Below are positions 8,088-17,640 of a stretch of DNA of 64,000 bases, in pieces (the stretch's first letter is position 1; each line of letters starts with the position of its first letter). Source of the stretch: Microbacterium capsulatum (GTDB taxonomy: Bacteria; Actinomycetota; Actinomycetes; Actinomycetales; Microbacteriaceae); assembly GCF_030865425.1 (NCBI RefSeq), contig NZ_JAVFCB010000009.1, positions 107,051 to 171,050 of the forward strand, read 5' to 3'. The position numbers and the translations under genes are program-made. The notes below the pieces were generated by a model. That model was not told where the DNA came from and ran no database searches. It was given only the letters and a program-made list of their open reading frames with translations.

Positions 8088-8654
8088 TCACGACGTGCCG
8101 GATCCGTGTTCCGTCCACTGTGCAAGGTCTGTTGCCGCACGCTGGAGAATCCAGTCGTAATAGGCGGGCTCGCAGAGGACCTCCTCCGCCGCGTCCCGAG
8201 CCGCAGCGGCGTCCCACTCCACAACGGCCTCCGCGGCGATCAGCTGAACAACGGGCGAGGAATCTCTGAGCAATGCCGTCAGCGCAACTCGTCCCTCAGC
8301 AGTCGATTTCAGGTTCTCAACCCTCTGATCGACATGGGCCGCCGATCGAAACGCCGTTCTGTCGCCTCGATGCGAGATCCACATGTCGCCGGCGGTCCTC
8401 AGGTGTCGTACGTCTTCTTCGACCTGGTCCCGTAGGGGAACCCGGCGATCGTATCCATTCTCCTTGCGCTTCGAGATGACCGCCCATTCCATGGCCTGCA
8501 CAAGCAGCAAGATCAGTGCCACACCGAAGATCGCGAAGACCTTCGCGGACACCGGCCCGGGAATCAAGACGACAATGACGACGGGTATCGGCAGGGCGAT
8601 CGACGCCCTCCGCGCGAACTGCTTCAAGAACGCGCCTACCAACGGATCAGGCAC
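8088..8654 (-). CDS. Membrane protein with a C-terminal HEAT-like/DUF2019-like domain
   Basis: The product has 188 residues from the GTG at 8654 (GGAG four bases upstream). Two transmembrane helices occupy about residues 18-55 (ALPIPVVIVVLIPG and VFAIFGVALILLLVQ). The C-terminal 75 residues (AEGRVALTALLRDSSPVVQLIAAEAVVEWD, given here as separate pieces AEGRVALTALL / SSPVVQLIAAEAVVEWD) resemble the helical repeat of DUF2019 proteins. It lies directly downstream of eccC (77-nt gap) on the same strand, so read-through from the secretion operon is possible. A regulatory or immunity-like role is conceivable but unproven. Confidence 0.65.
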   Translation of the reverse strand: MPDPLVGAFLKQFARRASIALPIPVVIVVLIPGPVSAKVFAIFGVALILLLVQAMEWAVISKRKENGYDRRVPLRDQVEEDVRHLRTAGDMWISHRGDRTAFRSAAHVDQRVENLKSTAEGRVALTALLRDSSPVVQLIAAEAVVEWDAAAARDAAEEVLCEPAYYDWILQRAATDLAQWTEHGSGTS

Positions 8655-8731
8655 GGGTCTCCGCCGCCCAGTCTTTCCGAGCTTCTGCCTGCAAGAGGTT
8701 CGACCTCACGATCACCCAAATTCCGCCGCTC

Positions 8732-11700
8732 CTAGCTGTACCGCGGGGGCACCCAGAGCAACTGCGCCGCGACCACGCCGCGGTCGCGGCTCACGATCTG
8801 CGCGCGGCCCGGGATCGCGGGGATCGGACGGACCTTGCCGATCAGCTGCCCCTCCTCCGGGTTGCCGCTGAGCAGGATGCCGGTCGCGCCGAGGTCGGTC
8901 ATCCGCTGGATGATCGGGTCGTACGCCGCGCGGCTGGCACCGCCGGTGCGCCGGGTCAGGATCACGTGCAGGCCGAGGTCGGCCGCCTGCGCGAGCAGCG
9001 GCGCGAGCACGGCGATCGGGTTGCCCTGTGAGGTCGCGACGAGGTCGTAGTCGTCGACGAGCACGAAGCCCTCCGCGCCCGTCCACCAGGATCGGGTGCG
9101 CAGCTGCTCGGGTGTGACGTCGGGCCCGGGGATCCGGCTCTGGAAGAACGCGGCCAGCTCGCCCATGCCGCCCTCGGCCAGCTCGTGCGAGGTGAGGTAC
9201 GCGCCGAGGTAGTCCTGCGGGATCTCGCCGAGCAGGGCACGCCGGTAGTCGACGACGAAGATCTTCGCCTCGTTCGGGCCGTACAGCCGCGTGATCTCGT
9301 GCACGACGCCGCGCAGCATCGACGACTTGCCCGAGTCGGCGTCGCCGTACAGGTACAGCAGCGGCTCGGCGACCGGGTCGATCGAGAACGGCGCGAGGTT
9401 CGCCTCGTCGATGCCGAGCAGGATCTCCCGCGGCTCGGTGCCGCCCGCGTTGCGCGCGGCGAGCGCGCGCAGCTCGTCGTGACCGATCCGATCCGGCAGC
9501 AGGCGCAGCTTGGGGCCGGACGGTCCGCGCCAGGCCGCGGCGACCCGGCGGAGCAGATCGTCCACGCCGTCGGCGAGGGTCGACGCGTCCTCGACGCCGT
9601 CGACGCGGGGCAGCGCGGTGAGCATCTGCAGGCCGCGCGGGTTCAGGCCGCGACCGGCGAGCGAGGTGACGTTCGCGGCCGCCTTGCGGTCGATCTCGGA
9701 GTCGCTGGCGTCGCCGAGGCGCAGCTCGATCCGCGTGCCGATGAGGTCCTTCACGTTCGCGCGGATCTCCATCCAGCGCGCCGCGGTGAGGATCACGTGC
9801 ACGCCGTAGGTGAGGCCGCGAACGGCGATCGCCTGGATCTGCCCCTCGAGGCTCTCGAACTCGCTGCGCAGCGTGCCCCAGCCGTCCACGACGAGGAAGA
9901 TGTCGCCGTAGCCGTCGTCGACGGATCCCTCGGCGCGACGCCGGCGGTACGTGTCGATCGAGTCGATGCCGTTCTGGCGGAAATACACCTCGCGGGTGTT
10001 CAGCAGCGCGGTGATCTCGCTCACCGTGCGGCGCACGACGTCGGGCTCGGATCGGGTGGCGAGGCCGCTCAGATGCGCGAAGCCCTGCATGCCGGCGAAG
10101 CTGCCGCCGCCGAAGTCGATCACGAAGAACTGCACCTCGCGCGGGGTGTGCGTGAGCGCGAGCGCGGCGACGGTGGTGCGCGCGAGCGTGCTCTTGCCGC
10201 TCAGCGGGGCGCCCACGATCGCCATGTGCCCGGCCGCACCGCCGAGCGAGATGACGAGGTCCTCGCGGCGCTGCTCGAGCGGCACGTCCACGACGCCGAT
10301 CGGCACGGTGAGCCCGCCGACCGCACGCCAGCGCGGCGAGACGAGCCCGAGCTGCGGATCCTCCACGAGATCGCCGAACAGGGCGCCGAGCGTCGGCGGC
10401 ACCTCGAGCGGCGGCAGCCACACGCGGTGCGCCTCGGGGCCCCGCCCGCTCATCCGCTCGACGGCGAGCTCGAACGTGTTCCGCTTCTCCTCCGGCTCGG
10501 CCGGCAGCTGCTCGACGGGTGCGTCGACCGGCTGCTCGCGGATCCGCACCGGGGCGGCGGTGAACAGCTCGACGGCGGCGTCCTGGCCGCCCTTGCGCGC
10601 GGATCCGATCGCACGGCGGCGGCGCGGCGGGGTGCCCGAGACGTACGCGGCGCGGAACTGCGTCATCGTCTCGGTGTCGCTCTTCAGGAAGCCGACGCCC
10701 GGCTCGGGCGGCAGGTGGTAGGCGTCCGGTACGCCGAGCACCGCGCGCGACTCCGACGCCGAGAACGTGCGCAGGCCGATCCGGTACGACAGGTACGTGT
10801 CGAGCCCGCGGAGCTTGCCCTCCTCGAGGCGCTGCGAGGCGAGCAGCAAGTGCACCTGCACGGATCGGCCGACGCGGCCGATGTTCACGAAGCTCTCCAC
10901 GAACTCGGGCTTGGCGGCGAGCAGCTCGCTGAACTCGTCGGCGACGATGAGCAGCGCGGGAAGCGGTGCGAGATCCGTGCGGCCGCCCCGGCGGGCCTTC
11001 TCGTAGTCGGAGACGTTGGCGAAGTTGCCGGCGGCGCGCAGCAGCTCCTGCCGGCGCACGATCTCGCCCTGCAGGGCGTCCTGGAAGCGATCCACGAGGG
11101 AGAGCTCGCTGCCCAGGTTGGTGATGATCGCGGACACGTGCGGCATCCCGGCCATGCCGGCGAAGGTCGCGCCGCCCTTGAAGTCGACGAGCACGAAGTT
11201 CAGCTGCTCGGGCGAGTGGGTCAGCGTGAGCGCGAGCACCAGCGTGCGCAGCACCTCGGACTTGCCGGATCCGGTCGCGCCGATGATGAGGCCGTGCGGG
11301 CCCATGCCGAGCTGCGCGGACTCCTTGATGTCGAGGATGAGCGGTCTGCCGTCCTCGTCCTGGCCGATCGGCACGCGCAGCCGGTCGCGCTCCAGCCGCG
11401 GCGCCCACGCCGTGTCGAAGTCGATGTCGCGCACGTCGGGCAGCCCGAGCATCTCGACGAGCTCGGCCTGACCGCGGCTGACCGCCCCCTCCGCCGTGGG
11501 CGACAGCGCCGTCGGGTTCGCGGAGATGAGCCGTCGCGCGGTGGCCTCCGCCTCGACGATCGTGATCCCGTCGACCTGGAACGGCTGCGCCACCATCTGC
11601 CGGCTGACCAGCTCGGCGGAGCCCTGCGCCGCGGCGGAGAGCGCGACGCGCAACGTGCTCTCGTCGTACAGATCGCCCCACCGCGACGGCAGGTCGATCA

Positions 11701-12685
11701 CCGTGATCCCGGCGACGCCGTCGACGAGCGTGGATGCCTGCACGCCGTCGGTGAGCACGACGATGTGCGGCAGCTCGGCCGGGCCGGCGCTGCGCGTGAA
11801 GCGGGCGCGCTCGCCCAGGTCGGAGGGCAGCAGCTCCTCGAGATCCGCCATCCGGGATCCGATCATCCGCGCCGCGCCCAGGGCGTCGCGGCCGGTGCGG
11901 GAGTGGGTGTGCGGCATCCACTTCGCCCACTCCCACTGCGGCAGCGCGGCCTCGTCGGCGGCGATCACGATCTGGACGTCCTCGGGGTCGTGCATCGTCG
12001 CGACGTGCAGCAGCATGGCCCGCGCGAGGCTGCGCGCCTCGTCCTCGTCCCCGGTGATCTCGACCCGCGCGTAGTCGCGCAGGGACACCCCGAGCGGCAG
12101 CTGCGACTGCGTGGAGTGCGCGAGCATGAACCGGTGTGCGGCGGAGGCGGCGACCGGATCCAGCTGCGCGAGCGGCGGCAGCTCCGGCGCCTCGAGGGTG
12201 ATGCACAGCGGCTGGTCGCTGAGACCCACGCGCACGGAGAGGAAGTCGGCATCGGCGGGCGAGCGCTCACCGATCCGGGTGCGCTCCTCGGCGACGTACG
12301 GCAGCGCGGACGGCGCGGGCAGCTGCCAGTTCGCGGCACGGCGCTGCTGGTGCGCGGCGACGCGGATCGAGGCGCGCAGCTCGGTGAGGTAGGCGAGGTA
12401 CTCGCGACGGGCGGCGAGGGTCGCGGCCTGCTTCTGCGACCGCTGCCGCCAGCCGTTGACGAGCACGAAGCCGAGCGAGGACACCAGCACCATGCCGCCG
12501 ATGAGGAAGCCGCCGGGGCCCTGGTTGGTCATGCCGACCATGACGACGGCGCCGACGCTGCCGAGCATGGGCAGCATCGAGGTGAGCAGGTTCGATCCGC
12601 CGTCGCTCGGCTGCAGCTCGGGCGGGGCCTGCACGGTGAGGGTGCCGGAGGGGACCCGCGGAGGTGCCAGTCGCGGACCCGTCAT
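8732..12685 (-). CDS. eccC: T7SS FtsK/SpoIIIE-type ATPase EccC (fused Ca-Cb)
   Basis: The product has 1317 residues from the ATG at 12685, which overlaps the preceding stop (ATGA). Two transmembrane helices lie near residues 35-75 (MLPMLGSVGAVVMVG and GGFLIGGMVLVSSLGFVLV). Three ATPase modules follow. Module 1 has Walker A GATGSGKSE near residue 465, with VDFKGGATF and the Walker B-like ALLIVADEF. Module 2 has GAPLSGKST near residue 823 and FLVVDGWG. Module 3 has GDADSGKSS near residue 1113 and FVLVDDYD. Degeneration of the acidic Walker B in modules 2 and 3 is usual in EccC. The single-chain architecture is that of most non-mycobacterial actinobacterial systems. It is the motor and substrate receptor of the secretion pore in the cytoplasmic membrane, recognising WXG100 partners through the C-terminal module. 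Confidence 0.96.
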   Translation of the reverse strand: MTGPRLAPPRVPSGTLTVQAPPELQPSDGGSNLLTSMLPMLGSVGAVVMVGMTNQGPGGFLIGGMVLVSSLGFVLVNGWRQRSQKQAATLAARREYLAYLTELRASIRVAAHQQRRAANWQLPAPSALPYVAEERTRIGERSPADADFLSVRVGLSDQPLCITLEAPELPPLAQLDPVAASAAHRFMLAHSTQSQLPLGVSLRDYARVEITGDEDEARSLARAMLLHVATMHDPEDVQIVIAADEAALPQWEWAKWMPHTHSRTGRDALGAARMIGSRMADLEELLPSDLGERARFTRSAGPAELPHIVVLTDGVQASTLVDGVAGITVIDLPSRWGDLYDESTLRVALSAAAQGSAELVSRQMVAQPFQVDGITIVEAEATARRLISANPTALSPTAEGAVSRGQAELVEMLGLPDVRDIDFDTAWAPRLERDRLRVPIGQDEDGRPLILDIKESAQLGMGPHGLIIGATGSGKSEVLRTLVLALTLTHSPEQLNFVLVDFKGGATFAGMAGMPHVSAIITNLGSELSLVDRFQDALQGEIVRRQELLRAAGNFANVSDYEKARRGGRTDLAPLPALLIVADEFSELLAAKPEFVESFVNIGRVGRSVQVHLLLASQRLEEGKLRGLDTYLSYRIGLRTFSASESRAVLGVPDAYHLPPEPGVGFLKSDTETMTQFRAAYVSGTPPRRRRAIGSARKGGQDAAVELFTAAPVRIREQPVDAPVEQLPAEPEEKRNTFELAVERMSGRGPEAHRVWLPPLEVPPTLGALFGDLVEDPQLGLVSPRWRAVGGLTVPIGVVDVPLEQRREDLVISLGGAAGHMAIVGAPLSGKSTLARTTVAALALTHTPREVQFFVIDFGGGSFAGMQGFAHLSGLATRSEPDVVRRTVSEITALLNTREVYFRQNGIDSIDTYRRRRAEGSVDDGYGDIFLVVDGWGTLRSEFESLEGQIQAIAVRGLTYGVHVILTAARWMEIRANVKDLIGTRIELRLGDASDSEIDRKAAANVTSLAGRGLNPRGLQMLTALPRVDGVEDASTLADGVDDLLRRVAAAWRGPSGPKLRLLPDRIGHDELRALAARNAGGTEPREILLGIDEANLAPFSIDPVAEPLLYLYGDADSGKSSMLRGVVHEITRLYGPNEAKIFVVDYRRALLGEIPQDYLGAYLTSHELAEGGMGELAAFFQSRIPGPDVTPEQLRTRSWWTGAEGFVLVDDYDLVATSQGNPIAVLAPLLAQAADLGLHVILTRRTGGASRAAYDPIIQRMTDLGATGILLSGNPEEGQLIGKVRPIPAIPGRAQIVSRDRGVVAAQLLWVPPRYS

Positions 12686-14076
12686 GCGTTCCCGCCTCTC
12701 TCGTCGTGTGCGCTGGGCATCAGCTGGCTGACCGTGAACATGCGGTCGCCGACGCGCACCCGGTCGCCGTCGTCGAGCAGCGTGCGCGCGCCCGGGGCGA
12801 GCTCCGTGCGGCGCCCGTCGTCGGCGAGGATGCCGGACCCGTTCGTGGATCCGAGGTCGGTGGCCCAGGTGCGCCCGCGGGAGTGCTCGAGGCGCAGGTG
12901 GGTCTTGGACACGGTGCTGTCCGGGTCGTCGACGACCACGAGCAGGTCGCCGGGATCCGACGGCGCGGGGCGGCGGCCGAGGTTGACCACCGCGGGCAGG
13001 TCGATCCGGATGCGCTGCCCGGTGTCGAAGATGAGCAGCATCGCACCGCGGGCCGGGTCGGCGGGGCGGGGCGTGAGGGTCGCGGGGGAAGGGGCTGCGG
13101 GAACGGCGGCGGGAGCCGGGGCTGCCGGCTGGGGGATCGGGGCAGGTGCCGGCGGCGCGGCCGCGGCCGGCGGAGCGACCGGGGCGGGCGGGGTCGGGAC
13201 GAACGCCGGCGGCGCGGCGGGCGCGACCGGAGCAGCCGCTGCGGCGGGAGCCGTCGGGCGCGGGGCGGCGAGTCCGCCCGGTGCGAACGAGACCACCGCG
13301 GGGCCCTCGTCCTCGTCCACGGCGGGGCGAGCGGAGGTGCTGAAGACGAGCGGCGGCGCGACCGTGGCCGCCGGTGCGACCGGGGCGGCGACCGTGCCCC
13401 GGCGGGGCGCCGCCACGACGACGGTGCCGGCGGCGCGATCGGCCCAGGACCGGCGGCGACCGCCCGCATCCCAGGCGCTCGAGGCGACGACGATCCAGGA
13501 TCCGATCCCGACGACGAAACCGGCACCGGTGACCAGCGCACGCACGAACGCGCGGCCGGTGCCGGGGGAGAACGGGGCGTCGTCGCGGGAGGCGCGCAAC
13601 CGCAGCAGCAGGTTGCCCGGGGTGGCACCGGTGCGGGCGAGCGCGACGCCGAACCCGATCGCGAGCTGCAGCGCGACGACGGCGGCGAGGGTCGGGCTGC
13701 GCGTGCCGGCGAAGACGCCGCCCGCGACGAGCGCGACGAGCACGACGTCGATCGTGAAGGCGACCAGGCGCGCACCCGTCGAGGCGGGGCGGCCCGCGAA
13801 GGCCCGGCCGAGCGGATCCGGTCCCGAGGCCGGGCCTCCCGAGGCCGGGCCTCCCGAGGCCGGGCCGGAGGAGCCGGGCGCGGGCGGACGAGCCACGGCC
13901 ACCCCGGCCGGGGCCAGCGGCCGAGCGGCCGAGGCGGGCGCACCAGGATCGGCGACCTGCTCCTCGCGCCTCCGCCGGCGGGACACGGCGGGGGTGCCGG
14001 GGTCGATGATCGAGCGGGGCTGGGGAGCGCCCGCGGAGCCGCCCGGAGCACCCGGATATGCGCCGTTGCCGCTCAC
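12682..14076 (-). CDS. RDD-FHA membrane protein of the T7SS
   Basis: The product has 464 residues from the GTG at 14076, which overlaps the stop of the EccD-like gene (GTGA); its own stop overlaps the eccC start. Residues 1-80 are Gly/Pro/Ala-rich. An RDD membrane domain spans about 85-215 (GARLVAFTIDVVLVALVAGG, GNLLLRLRASR and SWADRAAGTVVV). A long Ala/Pro linker runs to about 350. A forkhead-associated domain ends the protein, with LGRRPAPSDPGD, DSTVSKTHLRLEH and DLGSTNGSGI, the conserved phosphothreonine-binding core. FHA proteins commonly connect T7SS and envelope processes to Ser/Thr kinase signalling. The linker tolerates repeats (PASGGPASGGPAS). The domain calls are firm; the role within the secretion system is inferred from the overlaps. 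Confidence 0.88.
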   Translation of the reverse strand: MSGNGAYPGAPGGSAGAPQPRSIIDPGTPAVSRRRRREEQVADPGAPASAARPLAPAGVAVARPPAPGSSGPASGGPASGGPASGPDPLGRAFAGRPASTGARLVAFTIDVVLVALVAGGVFAGTRSPTLAAVVALQLAIGFGVALARTGATPGNLLLRLRASRDDAPFSPGTGRAFVRALVTGAGFVVGIGSWIVVASSAWDAGGRRRSWADRAAGTVVVAAPRRGTVAAPVAPAATVAPPLVFSTSARPAVDEDEGPAVVSFAPGGLAAPRPTAPAAAAAPVAPAAPPAFVPTPPAPVAPPAAAAPPAPAPIPQPAAPAPAAVPAAPSPATLTPRPADPARGAMLLIFDTGQRIRIDLPAVVNLGRRPAPSDPGDLLVVVDDPDSTVSKTHLRLEHSRGRTWATDLGSTNGSGILADDGRRTELAPGARTLLDDGDRVRVGDRMFTVSQLMPSAHDERGGNA

Positions 14077-15500
14077 GTCGCCACCAATCCACGCAACAGG
14101 GTGAGCACATCGGCGTGCAGCAGCGCCGCCGGCAGGGCGAGCGCCACGGCGAGGGCCTCCACGACATCGCCGACCCGGGACCAGGCGAGGGAGCCCGCGC
14201 CCCGCGAGACCGGGCGGGTCAGCGCGACCGCGACCACGGCGGCGACGAACAGGACGGCGGCGAGGGGCAGGACGACGCTCGACGGGAGCGCTCCGCCGAA
14301 CAGGCCGCGCCCCGCCGGTCCGGTCGCGAACGCGGCGACCGCGACGAGGAGCACGACGACCGCGGCCGCGCGAGGCGACCAGCGCAGCACTCGCGCGCTC
14401 GTGTGCCGCGGGATGAGCAGCAGCGCCAGCACGACGCACGCCGTGAGCGCGATGCCGCCGGAGACGACGAACGGATCCTCGCCCCACTCCCCGAGCAGGG
14501 CGATCGGCGCAAACACGGCCGCCGCGGCCGCGAGCAGCACGGTGCCGGCGGTGAGCCGGGCCGACGACTCGTCCACCACCCGGCGCACGCTCTCCGGACG
14601 CACCTCGGTCACCGGCTCCGGGATCGTGCCGCGCACGGTCCACCGGCTGCTCATGAAGTGCTCGTAGTCGATGAAGGATCCCTCCGGCAGGTTCACCAGG
14701 GCGCTGGGCAGGCCGCGCAGCAGCAGCGGCACGAGGCCGAGGCAGATCGCCGCCGATGCGGGCGCCCCCCAGTGCACGAGCAGGGCGAAGCCCCAGACGG
14801 CACCGAACGCGACGAGCAGGATCGCGATCGTGCCGGCGGCCGCGCGGATCCGGCGGGCGGTGAGCAGCGCGATGAGCGCGGTCGTGATCGCGGCGGCGAG
14901 CAGGCCGGCGGCCGTCGACAGCTGCACCGCGCCGGGCAGGGCCGTCCCACCGAGGGACGCCGGGATCAGCAGCGCACCGGCCGCGAATGACAGTGCGGCG
15001 GGTGCGAACACGCCGCGCAGCGCGAGCGCACCGGCCGCGCGCTCCGTCCGGGTCCAGACCACGGCGGTGACGGCGGCTCCGGCCGCGGCGAGCAGGGCGG
15101 TGGCGAAGCGGATCCAGGTGTCGAGCAGGGTCGTGCCGGTGACCGCCGCGAGCAGCAGCACGGCGCAGACGACGAGCAGCAGCCAGCGCGAGCCGTGGTC
15201 GACGCGGTCGGGCCCGTGACCGCCACGACGCCGCTGCTCGGGCTCCGCGGTCCGCGCGGGCAGGTCGACGACCGTGTACAGCCCGCCCTCGACGAGCTCC
15301 TCGCCGAGGGTCGCCGCGTCGACCTCGTAGCCGAGCGGATCCAGCACGGCGAGACGTCCCCCGGGGACGGAGATCTCGCCGAGCCCGCTCGTGCGGAGCA
15401 CGTCAGCGAGGGTCTCGTCGAAGGGCAGCGCGAGATCCACTCTCGCCCGCTCGCCCGCCAGCGCGATCCGCCGACGCTCGATCACCCCTCCGGACACCAC
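14073..15500 (-). CDS. EccD-type ubiquitin-like/multi-helix membrane protein (second EccD-like)
   Basis: The product has 475 residues from a GTG at 15500; AGGAG lies about 10 nt upstream, and a second GTG follows directly. The first 80 residues look like the ubiquitin-like cytosolic domain of EccD proteins (RVDLALPFDETLADVLRTSG). About ten or eleven hydrophobic helices follow, interrupted near the middle by a soluble loop (NLPEGSFIDYEHFMSSRW). It starts the overlapping block with the RDD-FHA gene and eccC. A more typical EccD is encoded at 22513-23844, so this locus has two. Whether both sit in one pore or serve different complexes cannot be told from sequence. Confidence 0.82.
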   Translation of the reverse strand: MVSGGVIERRRIALAGERARVDLALPFDETLADVLRTSGLGEISVPGGRLAVLDPLGYEVDAATLGEELVEGGLYTVVDLPARTAEPEQRRRGGHGPDRVDHGSRWLLLVVCAVLLLAAVTGTTLLDTWIRFATALLAAAGAAVTAVVWTRTERAAGALALRGVFAPAALSFAAGALLIPASLGGTALPGAVQLSTAAGLLAAAITTALIALLTARRIRAAAGTIAILLVAFGAVWGFALLVHWGAPASAAICLGLVPLLLRGLPSALVNLPEGSFIDYEHFMSSRWTVRGTIPEPVTEVRPESVRRVVDESSARLTAGTVLLAAAAAVFAPIALLGEWGEDPFVVSGGIALTACVVLALLLIPRHTSARVLRWSPRAAAVVVLLVAVAAFATGPAGRGLFGGALPSSVVLPLAAVLFVAAVVAVALTRPVSRGAGSLAWSRVGDVVEALAVALALPAALLHADVLTLLRGLVAT

Positions 15501-15645
15501 TGCACCACATCTCCTGATCCACTCGCGGCTCGAATGAGCGCGCGAATCACCCCCTCCGGACGATACCTCACCGGATCACCCCCGCACGGGAAACCGTCCA
15601 TGCGGCCACGAGACCCACGTGTGAAGAAGCGAGCCGGGCGAGGGG

Positions 15646-15954
15646 TCACTGGCCACGGCTCGCACGGCGCGCCTCGAAGTCGCGCCACCACAGGGTCTCG
15701 TTCCAGATCCATTCGCAGGCCTGAGCCTCGGTGGCGAAATCCAGGGGCGACTCGCCGTCCTCCGACGTCGCCTGGGCCAGACCGCCGCGCTCATCGCCGC
15801 GGAAGACGGTGAACGCCCCCTCCCAGCCCCGGACGAGCACGTAGCTCGTCGGCACGGAGGGCGCACCATCGGCCATGGAGAGCGTGTACGACACCCATTC
15901 CGAGGTCGCGCCCGGCAACGACAGAAGACGCTGGCACAGTTCGTCGTAATTCAT
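15646..15954 (-). CDS. Small acidic protein of unknown function, possible immunity protein
   Basis: The product has 102 residues from the ATG at 15954, preceded by AGGA. It is soluble and rich in aromatic residues, with EWVSYTLSMADG, TSYVLVRGWEGAFTVFRGDE and TEAQACEWIWNETLWWRDFE. The composition and the position directly downstream of the effector/immunity pair resemble small immunity proteins that accumulate behind polymorphic toxins, but I do not recognise the family. It is separated from the immunity-like gene by 112 nt and from the EccD-like gene by 145 nt. Confidence 0.6.
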   Translation of the reverse strand: MNYDELCQRLLSLPGATSEWVSYTLSMADGAPSVPTSYVLVRGWEGAFTVFRGDERGGLAQATSEDGESPLDFATEAQACEWIWNETLWWRDFEARRASRGQ

Positions 15955-16066
15955 GCCGAGATCATCCTAGATAGCCGTTGCGGATGTACCACTGGATCCC
16001 CTTCGGGAGAAGTACTGCACACCCCCGCCGCTCCTCCCGCACCGTGGGGAACGGCGGGATCCTGTG

Positions 16067-16330
16067 TCACACCGGCGTCCCGCGGTTCCATCCCGGTTTC
16101 TGAATCAGCCGGTCGTCCTGTTCATGCCGGCGGCACTGCTCGGCGAAGCGCGCCGCTTCCTGGGGGGAGCCGAGAAGGCGGTCGTACTCGATGCGCGAGA
16201 GCTCGTAGAACTCCTCGTAATCGACGAGCCCGTTGCTCACGGGGATCGACAGATACAGCTGATCGGTGCCGTCCACCCGGCCGAGAGAGTACCGATCCTC
16301 GCGCGAGAAGAACTCATCGTGGACTTTCAC
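16067..16330 (-). CDS. Putative immunity protein for the T7SS effector
   Basis: The product has 87 residues from a GTG at 16330 whose GTGA overlaps the effector stop, so translation is coupled. This start is preferred to longer upstream options, which lie inside the effector gene. The protein is small, soluble and acidic, with YLSIPVSNGLVDYEEFYELS and a Cys/His/Arg-rich end (EQCRRHEQDDRLI). Tight 3' coupling to a large WXG-type protein with a variable C-terminal domain is the classic layout of a toxin-immunity pair. The specific family is not recognised. Confidence 0.65.
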   Translation of the reverse strand: MKVHDEFFSREDRYSLGRVDGTDQLYLSIPVSNGLVDYEEFYELSRIEYDRLLGSPQEAARFAEQCRRHEQDDRLIQKPGWNRGTPV

Positions 16331-17640
16331 GGCTTCCCTCCTGACCCCATCGGGTTCACATCGTATCCACCGGGCCCCAAATGCCCCACATCGATCACGC
16401 CCTCCCGCAGACCGGTCGGCAGTAGACCTCCCGGGATCCATTCGTCGTTCGCGCCCGCTTCGTTCCCGGACGGCATGCGCAGCCCGTTCCCGGCAGGATC
16501 ACGGACGTCGACACGGACAACGTCGCCGTCCAGGAAACCGTCGGGGAGCCCGAGCGCCTTCTCCATGAGGCGCGGATCCGCTCCCGTCGACGTCATGAGG
16601 GCGTCCACTTCGCTCTTCGGCATCACGAACGCCGTGCCGTCGCGCTGCCCGATGCCGTACTTGGTGAAGTTCGCATCCGTCATGAAACGTGTGGCGCCTG
16701 AGTCGAACTCGGCCAGATGAGCGTCGATGTAATCCGAAGGCAGATAGGTCGATGGATCTGGTCGCGATCCTTTCGCGGTCGCGACGATGTCGGCCTTATG
16801 CGCGTCGGTGAGAGGGACCTCTGGCGGGCCGCCCTTTCCGAGGACACCACCGCGCTCGCCCGGAGCCCCGTGCCGTCCGCCGCCCTTCAAAGCGTTGTCG
16901 GCGACGTCGCCGAACTTCTTGAACAGGGCCTTGAGCTTCTCGAGCAGACCCGCGAGCCGCCGGATCGCGTCGACTAGATCCGGGATCTTCTTCGAGAACT
17001 TCCCGACCAGCGACGCCACCCGCGTCGACGCCTGCTCGATCACGAGCGGAGTGGCGAGGCCGAGGGTGAACACCAGCTCGGCAGCGTAGGAGATCAGCGA
17101 ACCGACCAGCTGAGCGAGCGCGTCCCGCACCAGGTCGTGCACGACCTGCACGATCGTCGACGCCATCTGCATGCCCGCGGCCATGCCGTCCGCCCACGAC
17201 GCCGCACCGTGCAGGTGGTCGACCACGTCCTTCTGGAACCGCAGATACGCCTGCACCGCAGCGCCGTCGGCCGCGTCGAGATCCCCGAGCACGGACGCCA
17301 GGTCGGCCGCCGAGGCCCGCAGCTGACCGCCCACGTTCGTCCACGTCTGCGCGAAGCCCGCGACCTGCCCCGAATCACCGGTCAGATCGTTCAGCCAGCC
17401 CTTCAACGGTTCGAGGTGCTCCATGAGCCAGCCGAGCCCGGCCGCGATCAGCGAGCCGAGCGGATCCGACACCGCCGCGACCGTGTCCATCGCCGCGGAG
17501 AACGCCGCGAAACCGCCGGCCACCCAGTCGCCGGAACGGATCGCCTGCACCAGCGCCTCGCCGTCCTCCAGCAGGAACGCGCCCTGGAACGGCGTGGACG
17601 TGTTCACCGGACCCGTGACGAGCGGGTTCGGCGGCGTCAT
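16327..17640 (-). CDS. T7SS-exported polymorphic toxin candidate
   Basis: The product has 437 residues. The ATG at 17640 overlaps the preceding EspC-like gene (ATGA). Residues 1-250 form a long helical region with a WXG/LXG-like four-helix segment (AGFAQTWTNVGGQLRASAAD) and a hydrophobic stretch around residues 170-210 (LVGSLISYAAELVFTLGLA). A Gly-rich hinge near residues 265-285 follows. The last 145 residues form a compact domain with YLPSDYIDAHLAEFDSGATRF, QRDGTAFVMPKSEVDALM, DPRLMEKALGLPDGFLDGD and NEAGANDEWIPGGLLPTG. The pattern (an Arg in an early strand, Ser-Thr-rich middle, Glu/Asp-rich end with IPGG) recalls ADP-ribosyltransferase-like toxin tips, but this is tentative. The neighbouring small gene is its likely immunity partner, and the two helical genes upstream its likely secretion partners. 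Confidence 0.72.
   Translation of the reverse strand: MTPPNPLVTGPVNTSTPFQGAFLLEDGEALVQAIRSGDWVAGGFAAFSAAMDTVAAVSDPLGSLIAAGLGWLMEHLEPLKGWLNDLTGDSGQVAGFAQTWTNVGGQLRASAADLASVLGDLDAADGAAVQAYLRFQKDVVDHLHGAASWADGMAAGMQMASTIVQVVHDLVRDALAQLVGSLISYAAELVFTLGLATPLVIEQASTRVASLVGKFSKKIPDLVDAIRRLAGLLEKLKALFKKFGDVADNALKGGGRHGAPGERGGVLGKGGPPEVPLTDAHKADIVATAKGSRPDPSTYLPSDYIDAHLAEFDSGATRFMTDANFTKYGIGQRDGTAFVMPKSEVDALMTSTGADPRLMEKALGLPDGFLDGDVVRVDVRDPAGNGLRMPSGNEAGANDEWIPGGLLPTGLREGVIDVGHLGPGGYDVNPMGSGGKP

Noticed and set aside
8732..14167. Single 1811-residue frame covering eccC and its upstream region
   Set aside because: Only the part from the ATG at 12685 is EccC-like. The upstream part is a shadow of the RDD-FHA gene, which has its own motifs, start and overlaps.
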